NCBI RefSeq assembly: GCF_030845195.1
Contig: NZ_CP132543.1
Span: 4,033,637 to 4,097,636 of the forward strand
Length of the DNA: 64,000 nt
Source: Sanyastnella coralliicola
Lineage (GTDB): Bacteria > Bacteroidota > Bacteroidia > Flavobacteriales_D > Sanyastnellaceae
Direction: 5' to 3'
Shown here: positions 35,228-42,428 of the stretch, one piece after another
Position numbering within the stretch: the stretch's first letter is position 1
Layout: each line of letters starts with the position of its first letter
Translations under genes and position numbers: made by a program
Notes under the pieces: generated by a model
What the model was told of the DNA's origin: nothing
Seen by the model: only the letters and a program-made list of their open reading frames with translations
Databases searched by the model: none

Positions 35228-37879
35228 ATGAAAAAATTCTTGACTCTCGCGCTGGCGCTATGCACGGCCCTTGTGTTCCATGCTCAAGAAGCTCCTTATG
35301 TTGATGGTGAAATCATCGTGATGTTGGAGCAAAGCACGAATCCAGCGAAACTTTCCCGCACACTTGCCTCAGATTTAGGTAGCATCGAAGCTGTTGCCCT
35401 AGATCGCCAATTATCTGAATTGAGCGGTATCTATTTGTTGAAATTCGATACTTCGATTATCAGCAATGAAGAGATGCTTGACTTGGTGCAACGCACCAGT
35501 GGAGTGCGCGCGGCACAGTACAACCACATCGTAACAGAGCGCGCCACGCCAAATGATCCTGGTTTTGGAAATCAGTGGCACCATGTTGACGCTTCTGATA
35601 ATGACATTGACTCAGATCTTGCTTGGGATATCACTACGGGTGGTACAACAATCAATGGAGACGATATCGTAGTCTGTGTCATCGAAGGAGGTGGTTCTAA
35701 CTACAACCACGTTGATTTGATCGATAACCACTGGACAAACGCAAACGAAATTGACGGAAACGGAACCGATGATGACGGCAACGGATACATCGATGACGTG
35801 AACGGATGGAACCCGGTAAACAACAACGACAACATCCCTGGTGGTGGACACGGTACGGCTGTATCGGGTATGATCGGTGCAAAAGGAAACAACGGAAATG
35901 GTGGTGCCGGTGTAAACTGGGACGTAAGCATCATGCAAGTCACAGTTGGTGGATTGAACGAAGCGAATGTAATCGCGGCATACAACTACCCATACGTGAT
36001 GCGTAACCTATACAACACGACAAACGGTTCAAACGGAGCATTCGTTGTAGCAACGAACGCTTCTTGGGGTATTGACAACGCTAACCCAGCCAACTACCCT
36101 GTATGGTGTGCTTACTACGACGATCTAGGTGCGGTAGGTATCCTGAACTGTGGTGCAACAGCAAACAACAACGTAAACATTGATGTGGTTGGAGACATGC
36201 CTACTGGATGTGCTTCTGATTACATGGTTGCGGTAACCGCTACAAACTCTAGCGACGTTCGTACGTTCTCTGGATACGGTGCAACAACGATTGACCTAGG
36301 AGCACCAGGAGAGAGTGTTTACCTCCCTTCAGGATCTACCGGATACTCAAATACAAGTGGTACATCATTCGCTTCACCTTGTGTGGCAGGTGCTATTGCT
36401 TTGATCTACTCGGCTCCATGTTCTGACCTTGCAGCATTGGCCATCTCGAATCCACAATTAGCAGCAGACATGGTACGCGGATACATCATGAATGGTGTTG
36501 ACCCAGTAGCGAACCTTGCAGGTGAGTGTGTCACTGGTGGACGATTGAACGTACGCAACTCGATTGACCTCGCATTGGGTAACTGTGGTCCACTTCCTCC
36601 ATGTGATCCTGTTTCTATTGCGGGAGCTGGTGAGTGTTACCTTGATATCAATGGCGACGTACAAGCGTCGATTGTTGTTGATGTTGAGATGTCCGAAGCA
36701 TTCTGTTCAGCAGAAACAGTTTGTTTCCGTCCTGTGGGTGGAACCTGGGCTTGTGATGATTTGGTATCACTCGGAGTTGACCTAAATAACACGAATACTT
36801 ACGCTATTCTCGGACTAGCATCTAACACTGATTATGAGGTATACTTCACTACTGCTGAAGGAAGCTCATCGACGATCGTGGTTTCTACAGGAGATTGCGA
36901 TAGCCAAGTGCCAGGATGTACTGACCCGTTGGCAACAAATTACGATGCCGCAGCCACTTTTGATGATGGCTCATGTGTATTCCCTTGCAGCGATGTAACA
37001 CTTACCATTGATACTGACTGCTGGGGTGGAGAAGTTTCTTGGGAAATTCTGGATGCAGGAGGTAGTGTTGTCGCTAGCGTATCTGGAGGCACTTACGGAA
37101 ACCAGCAAACCTACACTTGGTCAGGTTGTCTTGAGTTTGGATGTTACACATTCAACATCTTCGATAGCTTTGGTGATGGTCTTGATGGAACTGGTTCTGG
37201 CTGTGCCGTTGATGGTAACTACAGCATGTCAGATGATCTCGGCAATGAGTTGTTCGCCATGGGGGCAGCTAACTACGGATCAGGAACATCACACAGCTTC
37301 TGTGTGCCTGTAGACCTTCCTGGGTGTACAGATCCAACGGCATGTAACTATGACGCCGCAGCGACTACGGATGATGGATCTTGTGTACTTCCTGATGGAT
37401 GTACAGATGCTTCAGCATGTAACTATGACCCAGCAGCGACATGTGACGATGGATCATGTATCCTTCCTGATGGATGTACAAATCCAGCAGCCTGTAACTA
37501 CAATGCCGGTGCGGTTTGTGACGACGGCTCTTGTATCCTCCCTGACGGATGTACGGATGCTTCTGCATGTAACTACGACCCTTCAGCAACTTGTGACGAT
37601 GGATCATGTATCCTTCCTGATGGATGTACAGATCCAACAGCTTGTAACTATGATGCCGCGGCGTCTTGTGATGATGGTAGCTGTGAATTTGATAGCTGTG
37701 GAAGCTGTCCTGGAGACTTCAACGAAGACGGAAGCGTTGATGTTGCTGACCTCCTCATCATGCTAGGCGACTACGGTTGTTTGGCAGGATGTACAGCAGA
37801 TATGAATGACGATGGCTTCGTCAATTCGACGGACATGCTCGGATTCCTCGCAGCCTTCGGATTCCCTTGTGTGAACTAA
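35228..37879 (+). CDS. Exported subtilase-like (S8) protein with Asp-to-Glu change
   Basis: An 883-residue exported protein. Signal peptide MKKFLTLALALCTALVFHAQ, an inhibitor-like propeptide (about 21-105), an S8 domain (about 110-450), then Cys-rich modules. Of the catalytic set, His208 (GGGHGTAVSG), the oxyanion Asn277 (NASWG) and Ser380 (GTSFASP) are present. The expected Asp lies in VCVIEGGGS and is Glu153, so activity may be altered or lost. After a beta module come five tandem 25-residue repeats of GCTDxxACNYDxxAxxDDGSC form, with a sixth copy earlier. The tail is a dockerin-like Ca-binding pair (DFNEDGSVDVADLL, DMNDDGFVNSTDML) and not a T9SS sorting domain. The C-terminal 380 or so residues hold one Arg and no Lys. 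Confidence 0.87.
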   Translation: MKKFLTLALALCTALVFHAQEAPYVDGEIIVMLEQSTNPAKLSRTLASDLGSIEAVALDRQLSELSGIYLLKFDTSIISNEEMLDLVQRTSGVRAAQYNHIVTERATPNDPGFGNQWHHVDASDNDIDSDLAWDITTGGTTINGDDIVVCVIEGGGSNYNHVDLIDNHWTNANEIDGNGTDDDGNGYIDDVNGWNPVNNNDNIPGGGHGTAVSGMIGAKGNNGNGGAGVNWDVSIMQVTVGGLNEANVIAAYNYPYVMRNLYNTTNGSNGAFVVATNASWGIDNANPANYPVWCAYYDDLGAVGILNCGATANNNVNIDVVGDMPTGCASDYMVAVTATNSSDVRTFSGYGATTIDLGAPGESVYLPSGSTGYSNTSGTSFASPCVAGAIALIYSAPCSDLAALAISNPQLAADMVRGYIMNGVDPVANLAGECVTGGRLNVRNSIDLALGNCGPLPPCDPVSIAGAGECYLDINGDVQASIVVDVEMSEAFCSAETVCFRPVGGTWACDDLVSLGVDLNNTNTYAILGLASNTDYEVYFTTAEGSSSTIVVSTGDCDSQVPGCTDPLATNYDAAATFDDGSCVFPCSDVTLTIDTDCWGGEVSWEILDAGGSVVASVSGGTYGNQQTYTWSGCLEFGCYTFNIFDSFGDGLDGTGSGCAVDGNYSMSDDLGNELFAMGAANYGSGTSHSFCVPVDLPGCTDPTACNYDAAATTDDGSCVLPDGCTDASACNYDPAATCDDGSCILPDGCTNPAACNYNAGAVCDDGSCILPDGCTDASACNYDPSATCDDGSCILPDGCTDPTACNYDAAASCDDGSCEFDSCGSCPGDFNEDGSVDVADLLIMLGDYGCLAGCTADMNDDGFVNSTDMLGFLAAFGFPCVN
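37322..37690 (+). repeat. Tandem 75-base coding repeats in the subtilase gene
   Basis: Units start at 37322, 37397, 37472, 37547 and 37622. Each encodes a GCTD...CNYD...DDGSC module of 25 residues. The close identity of units 2 and 4 points to recent duplication. Confidence 0.9.
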
Positions 37880-37906
37880 GAAAATCACCTCTCCTTTCAA
37901 TAATTG

Positions 37907-37942
37907 ACCCCGGAGTTGCAAACGCAGCTCTGGGGTTTTTTG
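37907..37942 (+). terminator. Terminator of the subtilase
   Basis: ACCCCGGAGTTGC-AAAC-GCAGCTCTGGGGT with two G-T pairs, then six T. Confidence 0.88.
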
Positions 37943-37950
37943 ATGGAGGA

Positions 37951-38045
37951 ATGCGGAACGCGGAATTGGATTGCGGAATTGGATTGCGGAACGCGGGTTG
38001 CGGAACGCGGAATTAGATTGCGGAACGCGGGTTGCGGATCGCGGT
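37951..38045. repeat. 7-base-period array GCGGAAC/GCGGAAT/GCGGGTT
   Basis: Mixed units GCGGAAC, GCGGAAT, GCGGGTT and GCGGATC, interrupted three times by a TGGATT or TAGATT hexamer, in the convergent gap after the subtilase terminator. Confidence 0.88.
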
Positions 38046-38061
38046 CGCATTGAATAAATTT

Positions 38062-38194
38062 CGTCAACCGTCAACCGTCAACCGTCAACCGTCAACCGTC
38101 AACCGTCAACCGTCAACCGTCAACCGTCAACCGTCAACCGTCAACCGTCAACCGTCAACCGTCAACCGTCAACCGTCAACCGTCAACCGTCAAC
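38062..38194. repeat. Perfect tandem array, CGTCAAC x 19
   Basis: Nineteen identical 7-base units (133 bases). The last ones overlap the end of the minus-strand acetyltransferase gene and supply its final codons and stop. Perfect copies mean recent growth or ongoing slippage; copy number may vary between cells or be uncertain in the assembly. Confidence 0.97.
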
Positions 38195-38700
38195 GCGTAA
38201 ACGTCGACACTGATGGCTTTGCCATCCTTTACTTCATACTCTTCAATGGTGTTCTCCAATTGAAAGTCAAGCTTTGACATGGCGTTTTTACACTTCTGGT
38301 TTTCTGATTCTACGAAGCCTTCAATGCGTTGGAGGTGTAGACTTCTAAATCCGAATTCGGTGATCAAGGGGAGTGCTTCTTGCATGATCCCTTGTCCCCA
38401 ATAAGCAGGGAGGAGCCAAAGACCAATTTCAGCCTTCATAGCTTCGAGGTCGATATCATTTAGCCCGCCGGCGCCATAGAATTCTGAGTTGTCAGGAGAG
38501 CAGATGGCCCACCAGCGTTGCTCTTTCTTTTCGAACCATTCAAGTTGTTCTTTCGCCGCTTTTTCATCATCCAAGTGAATGCCGTAGAAGTTCGTGACTT
38601 CAGGGTTAGATAAGCCCAATAGGATATTACCGAGATCCTTCTGAGTGATCTCGCGAAGCAGGATTCGCTTGGATTGTATGCGCGGGATTCGAGTGTTCAT
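38176..38700 (-). CDS. GNAT-family acetyltransferase (RimJ/RimL-like)
   Basis: An acetyl-CoA-dependent N-acetyltransferase of 174 residues, the type that modifies protein N-termini or small amines. Strand and loop pattern: IQSKRILLREITQKDL at the start, an acceptor-side WWAICSPD strand, LWLLPAYWGQGIMQEAL (acetyl-CoA loop) and RIEGFVESENQKCKNAM. The substrate is unknown. The last residues LTVDG and the stop are encoded by the CGTCAAC array, so the natural C-terminus was probably replaced when the array grew in. The promoter box is TACATTTG at 38724-38717. Confidence 0.85.
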   Translation of the reverse strand: MNTRIPRIQSKRILLREITQKDLGNILLGLSNPEVTNFYGIHLDDEKAAKEQLEWFEKKEQRWWAICSPDNSEFYGAGGLNDIDLEAMKAEIGLWLLPAYWGQGIMQEALPLITEFGFRSLHLQRIEGFVESENQKCKNAMSKLDFQLENTIEEYEVKDGKAISVDVYALTVDG

Positions 38701-38716
38701 GTCATTTATTCGAACC

Positions 38717-38724
38717 CAAATGTA
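38717..38724 (-). promoter_or_regulatory. Promoter -7 box TACATTTG of the GNAT gene
   Basis: A full TAnnTTTG match on the minus strand, 16 bases before the start. Confidence 0.6.
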
Positions 38725-38737
38725 TTTGTTTGCCTTT

Positions 38738-40711
38738 TTATGTGTCTGTGGAGTTCAAAGCGGCGCTCGCTGTGAATGTCGCTCCTTGTCCATCTGAACT
38801 GATGTTCAATTGTCCGTCGATGGTGGAGAGACGGGTGCGGATATTTTGGATCCCCATTCCGAAATGCACTTTGTTTGGGTCAAGTCCAACGCCATTGTCT
38901 GAGACAGCTAGAACGAGTTTGTCGGCTGCTACGTAGAGTTGCATTTCGACATTTCTTGCTTGGCTGTGTTTGAGAATGTTGTTAACGAGCTCTTGTCCGA
39001 TGCGGTAGAAGACGAGCCCCGTTTTTTCGTCAGGTTCTTTGGTGAGGTTAAATGTCTCAAAAGAGTGCGTGATGGAGGTGTCACTAAAGCTCTCTTCACA
39101 CATGTATTCCAAAGACGCTGCAAGCCCAACAGACTTCAAACTAATAGGCATCATTTGATGTGAAATTGCTCTAGTCTCTTGTGCTGATTGATCAATCATA
39201 GATTGAATGGAGTCTAGACGTTCTATCGTGGAGCTGTGGCCTTGATCTTGTTGTTTGGAAAGAGCTCCAATCGCCATTTTGATACTAGAGAGTTTCTGAC
39301 CTATGCCGTCATGTAAGTCTTTTGCTATTCGTGATCTTTCATCCTCTTGTGCCTGAATGATGGCGTCTAGTCCTTTACGTTGTTCAAGTACCAATGCAGC
39401 ACTCTTTTCGTTCTCTTTTCTTCGAATGAGTAGTTGACGGAGAATAATGGTAACCGTAATACCAATAATGATGCAGCCGATGAGTAGCATGATCAAGTTG
39501 TTTTTTTCGGAGATCTCAAGCTCTTGTTGAGCACGGTCAAATTCTGATTTCTGGAATTTCTCTCGTTCCAATGCGAGCAAGCGCTCTTTACGTTCATTTT
39601 GGTACTTCGCTTCTACTTCAAGAATAGACTTCGTTTTTTCATTTTCGTGGATGGTCTCCGTGAGTTCGAAATGCTTTCGTTGATACGCATAAGCTTTGCT
39701 GAAATTCTGTAAAGAAGCATACGCTAAATGGAACTGGCGGTATGCACGAAGTTCAAGCTCTTGAAAGCCCTCATGAAGGCTGCGTGCAAGTGCTTGCTCT
39801 ATCAATGGAATAGACTGGTCTGGAGAGCCGTCGAGACGAAGGCTGTTGGCAAGGTTGAGTTGATTGGCACTTAACTCGAACCAATTGCTGTCTGCCTGAT
39901 ACTCCTTATTGATGCGTAGATAAATTGGTTGGGATTGATCGTATTGGCCAAGGCTGTCGTAAGCAATGGCAATGTTGCTTTCCATGTATGAGACATAGCG
40001 GCCGTAACCGAGTGATTCGTACATGTTGGCGGCGCGTTGGGCGTAGATGATGGTGCTGTCATATTTCTCTTGCAAGAGCAATACCCCAGACATGTTTCCT
40101 GTCACAATCACTTCGCCGACTTCGTATTCGTGGGCTCTATAAATTTTGACTGCTCGATTGTAATAGGCGAAAGCTTTGTCATAGTCCTCCATCTGTTTGT
40201 AGATGATACCAACGTTCGAGCAGACCATCGGAACCTTGTGGAATTCTACAGCATGACGCTCATACAACTCGAGAGCTTGAAAGTAGTAGGTCAAGGCTGT
40301 CTCATAATTCCCTTTGAGGTCATTGATGATGCCTAGGTTGTTATATGAATTGGCGATGCCTATGGAGTCAGCAAGTGCCAATTTAATAGCAAGACTACGT
40401 TCATGATAGGTCAAAGAACTGTCGTATTCTGAGTACGCTTCGTAGCTATCAGCCAGGCTGTTGTAGGCTGCAGCGAGCGACATACTATCTCCCAATTCCT
40501 GAGAAGCTTTCACTGCGATTGATCCGTAGTGCAAAGAGCTGTCAAGATCAATGCTGCGGTATTCCCAACTAATCTCATTGTATGTGTCGATGAGCTCAAC
40601 TCCTTCAGCGGAATGAACAGCTTCAAGAAGACTATCTAGACGAGATTGTTGAGCATAAATCGTGATGCTACATAGGACAATAGCCCCAAGTATTAGGTAA
40701 GCGCGAATCAT
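38738..40711 (-). CDS. TPR-containing sensor histidine kinase (HisKA_3)
   Basis: A 657-residue sensor. Signal peptide about 1-20, a periplasmic or surface-facing run of tetratricopeptide repeats (about 30-340; YNNLGIINDLKGNYETALTY is typical), a short coiled coil, one transmembrane helix (about 405-427), then a NarX-type kinase core with His467 in AKDLHDGIGQKLSS and the ATPase box ELVNNILKHSQA. The partner is the LuxR-type regulator encoded next upstream on the same strand. The TPR input suggests that a protein or peptide is sensed; the ligand is unknown. Confidence 0.92.
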   Translation of the reverse strand: MIRAYLILGAIVLCSITIYAQQSRLDSLLEAVHSAEGVELIDTYNEISWEYRSIDLDSSLHYGSIAVKASQELGDSMSLAAAYNSLADSYEAYSEYDSSLTYHERSLAIKLALADSIGIANSYNNLGIINDLKGNYETALTYYFQALELYERHAVEFHKVPMVCSNVGIIYKQMEDYDKAFAYYNRAVKIYRAHEYEVGEVIVTGNMSGVLLLQEKYDSTIIYAQRAANMYESLGYGRYVSYMESNIAIAYDSLGQYDQSQPIYLRINKEYQADSNWFELSANQLNLANSLRLDGSPDQSIPLIEQALARSLHEGFQELELRAYRQFHLAYASLQNFSKAYAYQRKHFELTETIHENEKTKSILEVEAKYQNERKERLLALEREKFQKSEFDRAQQELEISEKNNLIMLLIGCIIIGITVTIILRQLLIRRKENEKSAALVLEQRKGLDAIIQAQEDERSRIAKDLHDGIGQKLSSIKMAIGALSKQQDQGHSSTIERLDSIQSMIDQSAQETRAISHQMMPISLKSVGLAASLEYMCEESFSDTSITHSFETFNLTKEPDEKTGLVFYRIGQELVNNILKHSQARNVEMQLYVAADKLVLAVSDNGVGLDPNKVHFGMGIQNIRTRLSTIDGQLNISSDGQGATFTASAALNSTDT

Positions 40712-40776
40712 ATAGATGAATGCAGTTTTTCCAGGTTCAATTACTCTAGGTTGGATGAGCCGAATGTCAAGTTGAG

Positions 40777-41400
40777 CTAAACTAAGTTGTTCTCAAATGC
40801 AAACCGGATGAGTCCGGCCACATTTTTCGCGCTGGTTTTTAACATGAGACTCGCGCGGTGTTTTTCAACAGTGCGTGACGAAAGATGCAGTTTGTTTGCG
40901 ATTTCTTTCGTGCTTAGGCCTTCAGTTATGAGTTCTAAGGTCTGGAGCTCTCGTTCCGTCAATTGCACGTCTTTGATACTCGCTCCTTTTCTTTCCGTCA
41001 ATTGAGAGGAGGAAGGGAAGACAGCCGATGCTTCGGTTGCTACTTTTTCTATCGCATTTTTCAGCTCGATTTCTGAGGCGGTTTTGAGCAAACATCCGTG
41101 AACTCCTAGATTCATGATTGACTGAATAAAGGGGCGTTCATGATGCATGGTTAAGACCACAATCTTTAGTTCAGGGTGTGATTTTCGAACCTTTTCGATC
41201 AGCCATACTCCGTTCTTTCCAGGCATTTCAATGTCTGTGATAAGGAGGTCAATGGTTACTGATTCGATGAAACGAAGCGCCTCTTCAGCATTATCAACGT
41301 AACCGATGACGTCATACTCAGGCATGCCAGCGAACAATGACTTCAAGCCATCAAGGATGATGTGATGATCGTCAACGATGAGTATTTTCTTTTGCTTCAA
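40777..41400 (-). CDS. LuxR/NarL-type response regulator
   Basis: A 207-residue DNA-binding regulator: receiver domain with DDHH at 10-13 and phospho-acceptor Asp56 (LLITDIEMPG), and a C-terminal LuxR helix-turn-helix (LTERELQTLELITEGLSTKE ... SSRTVEKHRASL). It lies 65 bases before the TPR kinase and 11 bases after the predicted outer-membrane protein gene, all on the minus strand, so the three probably form one unit. Confidence 0.94.
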   Translation of the reverse strand: MKQKKILIVDDHHIILDGLKSLFAGMPEYDVIGYVDNAEEALRFIESVTIDLLITDIEMPGKNGVWLIEKVRKSHPELKIVVLTMHHERPFIQSIMNLGVHGCLLKTASEIELKNAIEKVATEASAVFPSSSQLTERKGASIKDVQLTERELQTLELITEGLSTKEIANKLHLSSRTVEKHRASLMLKTSAKNVAGLIRFAFENNLV

Positions 41401-41411
41401 CCTCGAATTTA

Positions 41412-42269
41412 TTAGAAGCCGAGAATAGTGATACCTACGTTGAATTCCAAGATGGAACCGGTAAGTGCCTCGACATCAAAGTCAGTGTAATATACTTTGA
41501 AGTCTCTGTTCAAGTCATCGAGCGTACCATTTTCTGTAGGTTTCATACGTATGAACCGATGCTCAAAGCTTATGAATGCACCCAACCATTCCCCAATGCG
41601 GTAGTTGACTTTTCCAATGTTCCCAATGCCTATTCCTTTATTGAATCCTTTCGAATTCGAAACACGGTCAATGAGGAATGTATACGAAATCAGCAGTTTA
41701 TCTGAAGGGGTGTAGAATCCGGTTCCGTTGATTCCCAAACAGTGGCCTCCGATTCTAGGGTTAGAATAAAGAACTTCATTAGAAGAAGGGTCGATCTTCT
41801 CAAGAGCTCGCACAGTGGCCTGTGTAAAGACATAAGAGTATTGAACTCCACCGTAGACACCCAACCGATCATTCACCCAGCCTCCAAAACTGACCCTTAG
41901 CGGATCGAAAATAAAGCTCGTCTGATCTACAGTAACGGAATCTGAGTAGTTACCATTGACCAGTCGATTCGTCGCAACTACAAGGAATGTTGCTGCCCAA
42001 GAAGTCGCTGGATCCGAATGCACATGGAAGTGTTCTCCTAAATAGTCTGCGGTAAAGTGTCCCCAAGGGAACAAACCTGAAGTATTGTCATAAGCACTCC
42101 AGCTATTGAACTCACTGGAATTCGTTTCGGATTTTACAATCGGCGCGCTCGCAATGGTTGGTGAAAACCCAATGTTCCAGAATGTAGTGTTGACCCAATT
42201 GTTTTGTGCTGATGCAGCGAATGAAATGAAGAGAAACGATAGAAGAGAAATTCTCAAAAGCGTTGTCAT
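41412..42269 (-). CDS. Predicted outer-membrane protein
   Basis: A 285-residue exported protein of unknown function. The start at 42269 gives a clean signal peptide (MTTLLRISLLSFLFISFAASAQ); the frame extends 21 residues further but without one. Alternating aromatic strands such as WGHFTADYLGEHFHVHS, VYGGVQYSYVF and LGAFISFEHRFI fit a small beta-barrel. The last residues VGITILGF end in Phe, as in many barrels. It stands first in the minus-strand group with a two-component system, so it may be sensed or regulated by it. Confidence 0.7.
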   Translation of the reverse strand: MTTLLRISLLSFLFISFAASAQNNWVNTTFWNIGFSPTIASAPIVKSETNSSEFNSWSAYDNTSGLFPWGHFTADYLGEHFHVHSDPATSWAATFLVVATNRLVNGNYSDSVTVDQTSFIFDPLRVSFGGWVNDRLGVYGGVQYSYVFTQATVRALEKIDPSSNEVLYSNPRIGGHCLGINGTGFYTPSDKLLISYTFLIDRVSNSKGFNKGIGIGNIGKVNYRIGEWLGAFISFEHRFIRMKPTENGTLDDLNRDFKVYYTDFDVEALTGSILEFNVGITILGF

Positions 42270-42316
42270 GTCTAAAAAGTTTTGACAAAGCTGAGAATAG
42301 ATAAAGGGTGTTTTGT

Positions 42317-42330
42317 GGGTAGAAATACCC
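42317..42330. promoter_or_regulatory. Small inverted repeat GGGTA-GAAA-TACCC
   Basis: A perfect 5-bp inverted repeat about 48 bases upstream of the outer-membrane protein start; a possible site for the neighbouring LuxR-type regulator. Confidence 0.3.
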
Positions 42331-42341
42331 AATCTTCAAGA

Positions 42342-42428
42342 AGTGGTGGGAACTTAGTTCTTAGTAATTGGTATTTAGTTCTTAGTCTTTAGTCACTCGA
42401 CCCTCGACCCTCGACCCTCGACCCTTGT
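42342..42428. repeat. 7-base-period array TTAGTTC drifting to CTCGACC x4
   Basis: Between the minus-strand outer-membrane protein gene and the porZ 3' end. Units run TTAGTTC, TTAGTAA, TTGGTAT, TTAGTTC, TTAGTCT, TTAGTCA, then CTCGACC four times (42396-42423), all in one 7-base register. Confidence 0.88.

Noticed and set aside
35612..35938. Minus-strand frame rich in Val/Ile
   Set aside because: It is a shadow of the Asn/Asp/Gly-rich part of the subtilase.
37070..37081. Thirteenth copy of the dispersed motif
   Set aside because: Only CGCTAGCG matches at 37072; the CGGAA end is missing.
38062..38194. CRISPR array
   Set aside because: The unit is 7 bases with no spacers, and no cas gene is near.
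38032..38277. Protein of repeated RQPSTVN heptapeptides
   Set aside because: The 7-base array has no stop in this frame, so it yields a seven-residue repeat by arithmetic; it overlaps the GNAT gene on the other strand and has no promoter.
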